From Actinacidiphila yanglinensis (GTDB lineage Bacteria > Actinomycetota > Actinomycetes > Streptomycetales > Streptomycetaceae), in contig NZ_FNVU01000025.1 in NCBI RefSeq assembly GCF_900107965.1, positions 90,807 to 154,806 on the forward strand: 64,000 nucleotides of DNA, in the 5' to 3' direction. Both the position numbers and the translations under genes were made by a program. The notes beneath the pieces were generated by a model that did not search any database, was not told the origin of the DNA, and was given only the letters and a program-made list of their open reading frames with translations. This document shows positions 32,972 through 41,669 of this stretch, piece after piece (the stretch's first letter is position 1; every line of letters starts with the position of its first letter).

Positions 32972-33331
32972 TCACCGGGCGAGGGCCAGCCACGCGGTCA
33001 CCGCCGCGGTGACGACGAGCCCGATGTTGAGCCCGATCCTGCGGTCCCCACCGGTCAGGTGGACGGGGATCGCGCCGGCCTGCAGGAGGACGAAGCCGAT
33101 GGCGGCGGCCGCCGCCAGCCGGGGGGCGATGCCGGTCAGCGGGGGAAGGATCAGGCCGGCCGCGCCGAGTATCTCGACCGTGCCCAGCGCCCTGACGGCG
33201 GGCAGCGGTACGCGGTCGACCCAGGCCATCATCGGCCGGAGCCGGTCGCGGCTGCGGGCCACCTTCAAGGCGCCCGAGTAGACGTAGAAGAGGGCGAGCA
33301 GCCCCGCGACGATCCAGAAGGCGATGTTCAT
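32972..33331 (-). CDS. DoxX family membrane protein
   Basis: 119 residues, four predicted helices: IAFWIVAGLLALFYVYSGALKV, then RALGTVEILGAAGLILP, LAAAAAIGFVLLQAGAIPV and NIGLVVTAAVTAWLAL. The 'SGxxK' at the end of helix 1 and the ExxGAxGL motif are typical of DoxX-like proteins. The exact role of this group is unsettled; some take part in thiol or quinone redox. Divergent from a LysR gene with a shared operator-like repeat between them, so it is the probable LysR target. Confidence 0.8.
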   Translation of the reverse strand: MNIAFWIVAGLLALFYVYSGALKVARSRDRLRPMMAWVDRVPLPAVRALGTVEILGAAGLILPPLTGIAPRLAAAAAIGFVLLQAGAIPVHLTGGDRRIGLNIGLVVTAAVTAWLALAR

Positions 33332-33440
33332 GGTTCCCGTTCGTGATTCCCGTTGCGGGTCACCGGTTGCCGGGAACCCGTCGATGGCACGAGTGCACCG
33401 CCGCGACACCGCCCGTGTCCAAGACCCCTTCCGCGGTGCC

Positions 33441-33457
33441 GATACCGGCTGGGTATC
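33441..33457. promoter_or_regulatory. LysR-type T-N11-A inverted repeat
   Basis: GATACC-N5-GGTATC is a perfect 6-bp inverted repeat with the T-N11-A geometry of LysR binding sites. It lies in the DoxX/LysR divergent region and overlaps the -10 of the LysR gene. Confidence 0.6.
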
Positions 33458-33459
33458 GT
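33454..33459 (+). promoter_or_regulatory. -10 element of the LysR gene, possibly leaderless
   Basis: TATCGT (TANNNT) ends six bases before the GTG start at 33466, which lacks a ribosome-binding site. It lies in the right arm of the T-N11-A repeat, consistent with negative autoregulation. Confidence 0.45.
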
Positions 33460-33465
33460 GGCAGC

Positions 33466-34323
33466 GTGGAGCTGGAGCTACGGACCTTGCGGTACTTCGT
33501 GGCGGTCGCCGAGGAGCTTCATTTCGGCCGGGCCGCCACCCGCTTGCACATGAGCCAGCCGCCGCTGAGCCGGGCGATCAAGCACTTGGAGGCCGACGTC
33601 GGGGCCCTGCTGTTCGCCCGCTCACCCGGCGGCGTCACGCTCACCGCGGTGGGCGCGGTGCTGCTCGACGAGGCGCGGGCGCTGCTCGACCACGCCGAGC
33701 GGGCCCGGGTGCGCGTGGGTGCGGCGGCCGGCGTCGCGACCCTCACCGTCGGCATCCTGGGCGACGGCACCGACCCGGGGGTGTCCCGGCTGGCCGCCGC
33801 CTACCGCCGGCGCCACCCCGGCATCGACATCCGCGTCCGCAACACCGACCTGACCGACCCGACGTGCGGGCTGCGTGCCGGCGCGGTCGACGTGGCGCTG
33901 ACCCGGGCGCCGTTCGACGAGACCGCCCTGCGGGTGCGTGCGCTGCGGACGGACCCGGTCGGCGTCGTCCTGCGGGCCGACGACCCGCTGGCCCGCCGCG
34001 ACCGGCTGCGGCTGGCCGAGCTGAACGACCGCCCCTGGTTCCGGTTCCCGCGCGGCACCGATGCCCGCTGGCAGTCGTACTGGAACGGCGGCCGGCCGCG
34101 CGAGGGCCCGGTCGTGCGCACCGTCCACGAGTGCCTGCAGGCGGTGCTGTGGAACGGCACGGTCGGCCTGGCCCCGCTCGGCCACGACCTGCCCGCGGAA
34201 CTGGCCGGGGTACCCCTGGTCGACATGGCACCGAGCCGCATGGTGGCGGTGTGGAACGAAGGCGACGCCAACCCGTTGATCCGTTCCTTCCTCGACGTCG
34301 CGACCGCCGCGTTCCGCCACTGA
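33466..34323 (+). CDS. LysR family transcriptional regulator
   Basis: 285 residues. The N-terminal HTH is standard: MELELRTLRYFVAVAEELHF, followed by GRAATRLHMSQPPLSRAIKHLE. The effector domain follows with VGILGDGTDP, RAGAVDVALTRAPFD and VGLAPLGHDLPAEL. The GTG start fits the conserved 'LELRTLRYFVAVAEE' beginning of the family. Divergent DoxX is the most likely target. The effector cannot be predicted. Confidence 0.93.
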   Translation: MELELRTLRYFVAVAEELHFGRAATRLHMSQPPLSRAIKHLEADVGALLFARSPGGVTLTAVGAVLLDEARALLDHAERARVRVGAAAGVATLTVGILGDGTDPGVSRLAAAYRRRHPGIDIRVRNTDLTDPTCGLRAGAVDVALTRAPFDETALRVRALRTDPVGVVLRADDPLARRDRLRLAELNDRPWFRFPRGTDARWQSYWNGGRPREGPVVRTVHECLQAVLWNGTVGLAPLGHDLPAELAGVPLVDMAPSRMVAVWNEGDANPLIRSFLDVATAAFRH

Positions 34324-34535
34324 ACACCGGGAGCCGCCGGACCGTGCGGGGCCCCGGACCGCGCGGTACGGCCTGCCGTGGCTCGGATCCGTGCCGGCCG
34401 GGCTCGGACCTGGCGCCGGAATCGTGCTCGCCCCGGCGGCGCTCCGTCCGGAAGGACGTTTGCTCCGCTATTGGATCCCGAAAAAGGATGTATGGAAATA
34501 TCTGGTCGCAGGGGCTGTCGGCGGCAGAGGTGGGA

Positions 34536-36833
34536 ATGGACGGGAGCACTTTCGGGGAGTTGCTTCGGGCGGCACGGCAGCGTGCCCTGCACACCCTGGA
34601 GAGCCTTGCCGAGGCGTCCGGGGTGAGCGTGCGCGCCATCAGCGACATGGAGCGGGGCAGGAGCCTGCCGCGGCAGGCGACCCTCGGGGAGCTGATGGAC
34701 GCGCTCGAACTGGGCGAGGACCAGCGGCGGCTCCTCCTCCAGGCCGCGGCCCGGCGGAGCCACCAGGTCCCGCAGCAGCTCCCGCCCGACCTGGCCGCCT
34801 TCCGCGGCCGCGAGGAGGTGCTGAAGGCCGTCCTCGCCTCCACCGACCAGGTCGCCGCCGACGGCGGCCACGTGGTCGTCTCCGCCATCGGCGGCATGGC
34901 CGGGGTCGGCAAGACCGCGCTCGCCGTGCACTGGGCGCACCAGGTGGCCGACCGCTTCCCGCACGGCCAGCTGTACGTGAACCTGCGGGGATTCGAGCAT
35001 CCGGGCACGCCGGTCGACCCGGGCGAGGCCCTCGGCGGGTTCCTGCGGGCCCTCGGGGTTCCCAGCAGCGACATCCCGCCCGGCACCGACGAGCGCAGCG
35101 CCCTGTTCCGGGAGCGGACCGCGTCCGCGCGGCTGATCGTCGTCCTGGACAACGCGCGGAACGCCGAGCAGATCCGACCGCTGCTGCCCGCTTCCCGGGG
35201 GTGCCTGACCATCATCACCTCGCGCAACCAGCTCTCCGGTCTCGCGGCGGCCGAGGGCGCCTCCCTCGTCAGCCTGGACGTGTGGACCGAGGCCGAGGCC
35301 CTTGCCGCGCTGGCCGCGCGGATCGGTGCGGAGCGCTGCCGGCGGGAACCCGAGGGCGCCGCCGAGCTGGTCGCGCTGTGCGGGTACCTGCCGCTGGCGG
35401 TCGCCGTCGTCGGGGTCCAGCTCGGTGCGGAGCCGCTGATGCCGCTGCGGCTGGCGGTCCGGGAACTGCGGGAGGCCCGGCCCCGGCTGGATGCCCTTGC
35501 GACCGAGGACCAGCGGGTCGACGTCCGGGTCGTCTTCTCGCGGTCGTACCAGGCGCTGACCCCCGGGACGGCACGGTTCTTCCGGTACCTGTCCGTCCAC
35601 CCGGGACCCGCCGTGTCCGCGCACGCCGCCGCCTCCCTCGCCGGCGTGGACCTCGCGCAGGCCCGGCGGCACCTGCGGGAACTCACCTCGGCCAGCCTGC
35701 TCTCCCGGGACGCCCACGGCCGCTACGTGCTGCACGACCTGGTCCGCGCCTACGGCACCGAACTCGTCGAGCAGGAGGACGACGACGGCCTGGCCGCCGA
35801 GGCGCGGTTGCTGGACTACCTCCGCCACAACGCCTGCACGGTCAACCGCCTCATCGGGCAGGATCCGTACCAGCTTCCCGACGACCCGGTGCCGGGGGTC
35901 GTGCACGTGGCGATCGACAGCCGCGAGGAAGGGCTCGCCTGGTACCGCCAGGAGGAGGCGACCGCCACGGCGGCCCTGCGCTCCCTGGAGAGCCCGGAGC
36001 TGGTGCGCCACCGCATCGACGTCACGCTGGAGTGGGTCAGCTGGACCATGGTCGCGGGCCGGTGGTCCGAGGAGATCACCGCCACCCGCAGGGCGCTGGA
36101 CGGCTCGCTCGCGCTCGACGACCCGGTCGCGATCGTCAGGAGCTGCCACAACCTGGCCCGCGCGCTGGTGGAGACGGGGCGTCCCGACGACGCCGACGAG
36201 CCGCTCGACCTGATGCTCGGCCAGTTGCACCGGCTGACACCGCAACAGCAGGCGCGCGCCGAGCGGAACATGGGCTGGTTCCGGTCCCGACAGGGCCGCC
36301 ACGAGGATGCCCTGCGGCACACCCGCCGGGCCTTGGTGATCGCCCGGTCCCTCGGTCACCGCGAGGAGATCGGCCGCGTCCTCACCCACGAGAGCTGGTG
36401 CCTGGCCCTGCTCGGCCGCCACGACGAGGCCATGGCCAGGTCCGAGGAGACGCTGCCCGTCCTGCGCGAGCTCGGGGACCAGCGCAACGAGGCGGCGGTC
36501 TGGGACACCATCGGCTACGTCCGGCAGCGGATGGGCGATCTCCATGCCGCCGTCGCGGGCTACCGGAAGGCGCTGGACATCTTCGTCGAACTCCACGACG
36601 ACTACATGCAGGCCGAGGTGCTGGACAACCTCGCGTCCGCCGAGCTGGAACTCGGGGCGACCGAGGACGCCCGGGCGAGCTGGGCGCGGGCCGCCGACCT
36701 GTTCGGCGCCCTCCGTGTCGCGCGCGCCGCCGAGATGCGCGCCAAGGCCGAGGCCCTGCCTCAACCTCAAGCTCGACCTCAACTTCAACCTGAATCTGAG
36801 CCTGAGCCTGAGCCCGAGCCCCCCGAACGCTGA
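34536..36833 (+). CDS. XRE-NB-ARC-TPR regulator (AfsR-like NTPase without SARP domain)
   Basis: 765 residues. An XRE-type HTH (about 8-70) is followed by an NB-ARC/STAND NTPase (about 90-400) with Walker A GGMAGVGKTAL at 119-129, Walker B SARLIVVLDNARN, and the winged-helix 'GYLPLAVAVVG'. The C-terminal half (about 450-720) has TPR-like repeats such as RSCHNLARALVETGRPDDADEPL. It is a signal-transducing STAND regulator that probably oligomerises on ligand binding and acts on DNA through its HTH. The ATG at 34536 follows AGAGGTGGGA. The last 20 residues come from a DNA hexamer repeat. A deleted paralogue lies 12 kb upstream. Confidence 0.88.
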   Translation: MDGSTFGELLRAARQRALHTLESLAEASGVSVRAISDMERGRSLPRQATLGELMDALELGEDQRRLLLQAAARRSHQVPQQLPPDLAAFRGREEVLKAVLASTDQVAADGGHVVVSAIGGMAGVGKTALAVHWAHQVADRFPHGQLYVNLRGFEHPGTPVDPGEALGGFLRALGVPSSDIPPGTDERSALFRERTASARLIVVLDNARNAEQIRPLLPASRGCLTIITSRNQLSGLAAAEGASLVSLDVWTEAEALAALAARIGAERCRREPEGAAELVALCGYLPLAVAVVGVQLGAEPLMPLRLAVRELREARPRLDALATEDQRVDVRVVFSRSYQALTPGTARFFRYLSVHPGPAVSAHAAASLAGVDLAQARRHLRELTSASLLSRDAHGRYVLHDLVRAYGTELVEQEDDDGLAAEARLLDYLRHNACTVNRLIGQDPYQLPDDPVPGVVHVAIDSREEGLAWYRQEEATATAALRSLESPELVRHRIDVTLEWVSWTMVAGRWSEEITATRRALDGSLALDDPVAIVRSCHNLARALVETGRPDDADEPLDLMLGQLHRLTPQQQARAERNMGWFRSRQGRHEDALRHTRRALVIARSLGHREEIGRVLTHESWCLALLGRHDEAMARSEETLPVLRELGDQRNEAAVWDTIGYVRQRMGDLHAAVAGYRKALDIFVELHDDYMQAEVLDNLASAELELGATEDARASWARAADLFGALRVARAAEMRAKAEALPQPQARPQLQPESEPEPEPEPPER
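36759..36818 (+). repeat. Degenerate hexanucleotide repeat encoding a Pro-Gln/Pro-Glu tail
   Basis: Ten imperfect 6-base units (CCTCAA grading into CCTGAG) encode the C-terminus PQPQARPQLQPESEPEPEPE of the NB-ARC protein. Loss or gain of whole units would keep the frame. Confidence 0.7.
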
Positions 36834-36978
36834 CGGTCCGGGCGAACGTCCGGCCGCCGGAAAACCGCCCGCCGTCCGGATCCACCCGCGCCGCAGGTAC
36901 GCGTGCGGCCGGCGCGCCGCACGGGGTGCGTGGCGCCGGTGCGTGGGGGGTACACGGGTACGGCCGGAGGCGCAGGAG

Positions 36979-37797
36979 TCAGGACTTGATGCCGACGCCG
37001 CCGTAGAAGCCGACGTGCGCCAGTTCCTCGTCCGTCGGCACCGGGCCGTCGGGACGCCACAGCGGCGGCTGCACCAGCCCGGGCTCGACCAGCTCGAAGC
37101 CGTCGAAGAAGCCCCGCACCTGATCGTGGGAGCGCAGGGTGAGCGTGGCGGTGGCCCCCTTGTCCCGGTAGACGTCCCGGGCCTCCCCCGCGTCGCCGTC
37201 CAGCTGGTGGAAGTCGCCGGTGGTGTGGCTGAGGACCAGGTGGCTGCCGGCGGGCAGTGCGTCCCGGTAGGCGGCGACCAGCCCGGCGGGGTCCTCGTCG
37301 TCCCGGATGAAGTGCAGGATGGCGACCAGCATCAACCCGACCGGCTGGTCGAAGTCGATCAGCTCGCTGAGCGTCGGGTGCCGCAGGATGCTCTCCGGGT
37401 CGCGCACGTCGCCGAGGAGGAAGCCGGTGTGCCCCGCGCCCAGCAGGTGCGCCCCCGCGTACGTCGCGACGATCGGGTCGTTGTCCACGTACGCGACCCG
37501 GACCTCGGGCGACACCTCGTGCGCGATCTGGTGGGTGTTGGGCGAGGTGGGTATGCCGGTGCCGATGTCGATGATCTGGCGGATACCGCTGTCGGCCATG
37601 TACCGCACGGCGCGGTGCATGAACTCCCGGTTGCCCCGCGCCATGGGCACGATGTCCGGGAACAGGTCGATCACGCGCTGCGCGGCCTCGCGGTCGACGT
37701 CGTAGTTGTCCTTGCCGCCGAGGTAGAAGTCGTACATGCGGGCCGGATGGGGCCTGCCGGTGTCGATCTCCTCGACGGAGAATCCCTGGTCGGTCAA
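36979..37797 (-). CDS. SAM-dependent methyltransferase, DUF574 (Methyltransf_19) type
   Basis: 272 residues. RPHPARMYDFYLGGKDNYDVDREAAQRVI is a diagnostic N-terminal motif of the actinobacterial DUF574 group, followed by the SAM motif IRQIIDIGTGIPTSPNTHQIA, YVDNDPIVATYAGAHLL and motif III-like LMLVAILHFI. These proteins are abundant in Streptomyces; few have known substrates. The TTG start has GGAAGGAA 6 bases upstream. It converges with the NB-ARC regulator. Confidence 0.88.
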   Translation of the reverse strand: MTDQGFSVEEIDTGRPHPARMYDFYLGGKDNYDVDREAAQRVIDLFPDIVPMARGNREFMHRAVRYMADSGIRQIIDIGTGIPTSPNTHQIAHEVSPEVRVAYVDNDPIVATYAGAHLLGAGHTGFLLGDVRDPESILRHPTLSELIDFDQPVGLMLVAILHFIRDDEDPAGLVAAYRDALPAGSHLVLSHTTGDFHQLDGDAGEARDVYRDKGATATLTLRSHDQVRGFFDGFELVEPGLVQPPLWRPDGPVPTDEELAHVGFYGGVGIKS

Positions 37798-37885
37798 CGC
37801 CGTTCCTTCCCTGTGCCCTGCTGGTCGTTGTCGGTGCTGCGCGGAGCGGGTGCCCGAAGGCGGCCGCGGGTCCGGGGCCCCGGAG

Positions 37886-38107
37886 TCAGCGTCCGGTGCG
37901 GCGGCCGCCGTGGGTGCCGGCGGGGCGCCAGGGCCCGGCCGGGGGCGGCACGTGTCCAGCCCGGGCCGAGGGGAATCCCTCGCCCGCCGGGCGCGCCGGG
38001 AGCATCCGGGTGGCCGGTCCCGCGCACGAGTTCCCCGGCGCCCGGCCGGCGCGCAGCTCCTCGGCACGCTCGCGCGGAGCCCTGCGGTACGACGCGAACT
38101 CGATCAC
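37886..38107 (-). CDS. Small basic hypothetical protein, 73 aa
   Basis: A GTG start with AGGAGA at suitable spacing. The product starts MIEFASYRRAPRERAEELRAG and then becomes Pro/Gly/Arg-rich and probably disordered. It is 88 bases upstream of the methyltransferase on the same strand and may be co-transcribed with it. No family recognised; coding status is uncertain because the second half is of low complexity. Confidence 0.4.
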   Translation of the reverse strand: MIEFASYRRAPRERAEELRAGRAPGNSCAGPATRMLPARPAGEGFPSARAGHVPPPAGPWRPAGTHGGRRTGR

Positions 38108-38216
38108 CTTGTCTCCTGGCTCAGACAGGCTGAGCGTACCGACAAGCCGAGCCGGTCCGCCAAGCCTTCGGCCGAACTCCTGTCGAACTCCTGTTGCCAT
38201 CCGCCGATTCGGCGCC

Positions 38217-38254
38217 GTCAATCCCCGATCGGCCCCTGACCACCGGGGATTGAC
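38217..38254. repeat. 11-bp inverted repeat upstream of GH92
   Basis: GTCAATCCCCG and CGGGGATTGAC are perfect complements around a 16-base loop. The right arm contains the -35 of the GH92 promoter, so the repeat may be regulatory as well as a hairpin. Confidence 0.45.
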
Positions 38255-38279
38255 GGGACACCGCCAAAGCAGTCAGGAT
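38250..38279 (+). promoter_or_regulatory. Probable GH92 promoter
   Basis: TTGACG (38250-38255), 18-base spacer, CAGGAT (38274-38279). The LacI-type palindrome follows at about +10. Confidence 0.5.
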
Positions 38280-38294
38280 CGATCGCGCGAGAGT

Positions 38295-38306
38295 GACAAC
38301 GTTGTC
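38295..38306. promoter_or_regulatory. Perfect LacI-type operator before GH92
   Basis: GACAACGTTGTC, 17 bases upstream of the GH92 ATG. Identical to the palindrome at GH97. Confidence 0.65.
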
Positions 38307-38322
38307 GCACGAAAGGATCGCG

Positions 38323-40686
38323 ATGAGAGCGTGGAAACGCGCGTGTGCCGCCCTGATGCTCGCCATGACCGTCACGGTGGCCTCCGCAGCCGCCGGCGGC
38401 GTCGCCGACGCGGCCGAGAACGGGCCGAAGTTCGCCAAGGACCCCACCACGCTGGTCGACACCTCGATCGGCAACAACGGCGACGGGACCACCTTCCCCG
38501 GCGCCGCGGTCCCGTTCGGCATGGTGCAGTTGAGCCCGGACACGCAGCTGAACCAGTACGCCTCCTACGACTACGCGCAGAGCAGCATCCTCGGCTTCAG
38601 CATGACCCACCTGTCGGGCGTCGGCTGCCAGACGATGGGCAACTTCCGGTTCATGCCGACCACCGGCGCCGTCACCTCGTCGGACCCGGCGCAGTACGGT
38701 GCGAAGTTCAGCCACGACAACGAGACGCGGGCGCCGGGCTATTACGGCGTGACCTTCGACAACGGCATCCGCAGCGAGCTCTCCGCGACCGAGCGGACCG
38801 GCCAGCAGCGCTACACCTACCCCTCGGGGTCGGGCCCCGAGAACGTCCTGATCGAGGTCGGCCAGAGCAACGGCAGCACCTACGCCGGTGACGTCCACGT
38901 GGTCGGCAACGACACCGTGGAGGGCTGGCTGCAGGGAGGCAACTTCTGCGGGGAGACCGGCAAGGAGCGCTACAAGATCTTCTTCAGCGCCCGGTTCGAC
39001 CGGACCTTCTCCAGTTTCGGCACCTGGACCGACAACACCCTCACCCCCGACCAGCGGGACGCGTCGCGGGGCAGCCAGCGGGCGGGCGCCTGGGTGACCT
39101 TCGACCCGTCGAAGAGCGGCCAGGTCGGGGCCTCGGTCGGCCTCTCCTACACCTCGATCGACGGTGCGCGCCTCAACCGCAGCGCCGAGCAGCCGAAGTC
39201 GTTCGACAGGGCCCGCGACGCCGCGCACATCGCGTGGCAGGACGAGTTGGGCCGGATGCGGGTGGCCGGCGGCAGCACCGCCGACCAGCGCACGTACTAC
39301 ACCGCGCTCTACCACTCGCTGCTGGATCCGGCGATCGGGTCCGACGTCGACAACCGCTACCGCGGCTTCGACGACAAGGTGCACACGTCGGCCTCGACGT
39401 ACTACCAGATGTTCTCGCTCTGGGACACCTACCGCTCGCAGAACCAGCTGGTGGACCTGCTGGAGCCCGAACGGGCCGCCGACATGGCCAGATCCGTGCT
39501 GCACATCTACCAGGACGGTGGCTGGCTGCCGCGCTGGGCGCTCGCCAACAGCGAGACCAACGTCATGAGCGGCGACCCGATCACCCCGTGGATCGTCGAC
39601 ATCTACAACCGCGGCCTGCTCGACCGCGGCACAGCGAACCAGCTCTTCGACGCGCTGTGGAAGAACGTCAACGAGGTGCCGGCCGACCAGTCGATCTTCC
39701 GCGGCCGCGACGGCAACCCGTCGTACGTCAAGAACGGCTGGGTGGCCTACCAGAACCTGCCCGGGTACACCTACGGCGACAGCCGCCAGGCGGGCTCGGC
39801 CACGCTCGAGTACTCGCTCGCCGACTGCGCGCTCTCCACGATGGCCAGGAGCCTCGGCCACCAGGACGAGGCGGCGACGCTCGCCGCGCGCTGCGACAAC
39901 TTCAGCACGCTCTGGGACACCGACGTCACCTCGCAGGGCTTTACCGGGTTCCCGGTCGCGAGGAACGCCGACGGCTCCGTCGCCGGCACCTCCGACCCCA
40001 CCCAGACCGCGCCGTTCCACGAGGGCACCGCGTGGCAGTACCAGTGGCTCGCCCAGCAGGACCCGCAGACCCTCTTCGGGCTCATGGGCGGTCAGGCCCA
40101 GGCCGAGCAGCGGCTGGACAAGTTCTTCGACATGCCGACCGTGCTCACCGACCCGGCGAAGGCCGCAGCCGACTCCTGGGTGACCGGCGCCTACGACTAC
40201 CACAACAACTTCGCCTTCAACCCGAACAACGAGCCCGACTTCAGCGCTCCGTGGATGTACACGTGGACGGGCGCGCCGTGGAAGACCTCGGCGGTGCTGC
40301 GCGCGCTGCGGACGCTCTTCACCGACACGGTGTACGGCATGCCCGGCAACGACGACCTCGGCGCCACCTCGTCGATGCTCGTCTTCGCGATGGCCGGCGT
40401 CTTCGAGGCGCAGCCGGGCTCGGCAACCTACGTGATCAGCGCGCCGATGTTCGACAAGGTCGAGATCCGGCCGGCGCACGGGCAGACGATCAGGATCGAC
40501 GCCGCGGGCGCCGACGCCTCGAAGCTGCAGTACGTCTCCTCCGTGCGCACGAACAAGGGCACGCTGGACCAGAGCTGGCTGTCCCACAAGGATCTGCTGC
40601 ACGCGGGGACCATCAGGATCGGCCTGTCCGCCCAGCCGACGGACTGGGGGGTGAACGCCGCTCCGCCCGCCCTGTCCCAGGACTGA
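38323..40686 (+). CDS. Secreted GH92 alpha-mannosidase-type enzyme
   Basis: 787 residues. Signal peptide (MRAWKRACAALMLAMTVTVASA), then the GH92 N-terminal beta-sandwich beginning with the hallmark GNNGDGTTFPGAAVPFGMVQ, LSPDTQ. The (alpha/alpha)6 domain contains YYTALYHSLLDP, FSLWDTYRSQNQLVDLL and YHNNFAFNPNNEPDFSAPW. The conserved HEGTAWQYQWL contains the family's Glu acid, and GNDDLGATSSMLVFAMAG is another hallmark. These are calcium-dependent exo-alpha-mannosidases acting mainly on 1,2-, 1,3- or 1,4-linked mannose. The ATG has GAAAGGA upstream. Shares an operator with GH97. With GH76 it would degrade fungal-type mannan. Confidence 0.93.
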   Translation: MRAWKRACAALMLAMTVTVASAAAGGVADAAENGPKFAKDPTTLVDTSIGNNGDGTTFPGAAVPFGMVQLSPDTQLNQYASYDYAQSSILGFSMTHLSGVGCQTMGNFRFMPTTGAVTSSDPAQYGAKFSHDNETRAPGYYGVTFDNGIRSELSATERTGQQRYTYPSGSGPENVLIEVGQSNGSTYAGDVHVVGNDTVEGWLQGGNFCGETGKERYKIFFSARFDRTFSSFGTWTDNTLTPDQRDASRGSQRAGAWVTFDPSKSGQVGASVGLSYTSIDGARLNRSAEQPKSFDRARDAAHIAWQDELGRMRVAGGSTADQRTYYTALYHSLLDPAIGSDVDNRYRGFDDKVHTSASTYYQMFSLWDTYRSQNQLVDLLEPERAADMARSVLHIYQDGGWLPRWALANSETNVMSGDPITPWIVDIYNRGLLDRGTANQLFDALWKNVNEVPADQSIFRGRDGNPSYVKNGWVAYQNLPGYTYGDSRQAGSATLEYSLADCALSTMARSLGHQDEAATLAARCDNFSTLWDTDVTSQGFTGFPVARNADGSVAGTSDPTQTAPFHEGTAWQYQWLAQQDPQTLFGLMGGQAQAEQRLDKFFDMPTVLTDPAKAAADSWVTGAYDYHNNFAFNPNNEPDFSAPWMYTWTGAPWKTSAVLRALRTLFTDTVYGMPGNDDLGATSSMLVFAMAGVFEAQPGSATYVISAPMFDKVEIRPAHGQTIRIDAAGADASKLQYVSSVRTNKGTLDQSWLSHKDLLHAGTIRIGLSAQPTDWGVNAAPPALSQD

Positions 40687-40697
40687 CGATCCGTGGT

Positions 40698-40731
40698 GCG
40701 GTTCCTCCGGCCGGCTCGCCGGAGGGACCGC
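40698..40731 (+). terminator. Terminator after GH92
   Basis: A 14-bp stem (one G-T pair) with a 6-base loop, 12 bases beyond the GH92 stop. Confidence 0.65.
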
Positions 40732-40889
40732 ACCCCCGTCCGTCCTCCACCACCCCCGTCCCCACCTCACCGTCCGGCCCACCGCGAAGCGGCCCTTCCG
40801 GTGATTACCGCGCACCGGGTGAGCCCGACGGCCTCCCCGGGGGTACGCCGTGTCAGGGGCGACGAACCTGGAACCGGAGGAGACGGGCC

Positions 40890-41174
40890 ATGTACGCAGC
40901 GGTACGGCGCTATGAAGGGGTCACCGACCCGGTCGAGGCGGCGCGCCTGGTCAACGAGGGATTCGTGCCGCTGATGCGGCAGGTCACCGGCTTCGTGGCC
41001 TACTACTGGCTCGACGCGGGGAACGGGGTGATGGTCTCCACCAGCGTCTTCCAGGACCGGGCCGGGGCCGAGGAGTCCATCATGAGGGCGTCGAACTTCG
41101 TCCGGGACAACCTCGCCGCGCTGCTCCCCCACCCTCCCGAGGTCATGGCCGGGGAGGTCGTGGCCAGCGCGTGA
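40890..41174 (+). CDS. Antibiotic biosynthesis monooxygenase (ABM)-fold protein
   Basis: 94 residues: MYAAVRRYEGVTDPVEAARLV, FVPLMRQVTGFVAYYWLDAGNGVMVSTSVF, and DRAGAEESIMRASNFVRDNL. This is the dimeric alpha+beta barrel with the typical 'F..y......v.vs.f.d' strand pattern. Heme-degrading or quinone-oxidising activity is possible; many members have no known reaction. GGAGGAGA gives a good ribosome-binding site. It stands alone. Confidence 0.8.
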   Translation: MYAAVRRYEGVTDPVEAARLVNEGFVPLMRQVTGFVAYYWLDAGNGVMVSTSVFQDRAGAEESIMRASNFVRDNLAALLPHPPEVMAGEVVASA

Positions 41175-41314
41175 CGGCGAGCGCGCCTCGCGGGCGTGCC
41201 ACACCCGGAGCCTGTCGGTGGTCCGGATTCCCCATCGATGTCGTCAGGGGCCCGCGGCGGCGCCGGCGCGGCAGCCGCGGGTGGGTGAACGCCGGCGCCC
41301 TCGAACCGCCGGGC

Positions 41315-41524
41315 TCACACCACGCACGCGGCAGGCGCCGGCGCCACGTGTTCCTTGAGCGCCTCGCCGAGTTGCGCCCGTGCCGTCACTCCCAGCCGGG
41401 AGAAGATCCGGTAGAGGCACGCGCCGACGGTGCGCGAGGGCAGGCCGAGCCGTTCCCCGATTTCCTGGTTCGACAGCCCGCGGGCGGCGAGTTCGGCGAT
41501 CCGCAGTTCCCGTGTGGTGAGCAT
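41315..41524 (-). CDS. LuxR-type HTH-only protein, 69 aa
   Basis: The product is almost entirely a GerE/LuxR helix-turn-helix: LTTRELRIAELAARGLSNQEIGERLGLPSRTVGACLYRIFSRLGV. The usual upstream receiver or ATPase domain is absent. An ATG follows GAGGGGA at fair spacing. It could be a free-standing regulator, as some small LuxR proteins are, or the surviving 3' end of a larger LuxR gene. The canonical 'TVKTH' of the recognition helix reads TVGACL here, so contacts may differ. Confidence 0.6.
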   Translation of the reverse strand: MLTTRELRIAELAARGLSNQEIGERLGLPSRTVGACLYRIFSRLGVTARAQLGEALKEHVAPAPAACVV

Positions 41525-41669
41525 GGAAGTCCCCTCTTCTGCGGCAGGCGCCCCCACCCCGAGGGAGCGCTCTCCTGCCTGACCCCATCCCACCCGAGCG
41601 GCGGCCGCGGAACCAGGCAGTTCGCATGCAGCTTCCCGGACGCGGTGGAGCGTTCCCTCGGGGAGCGGC

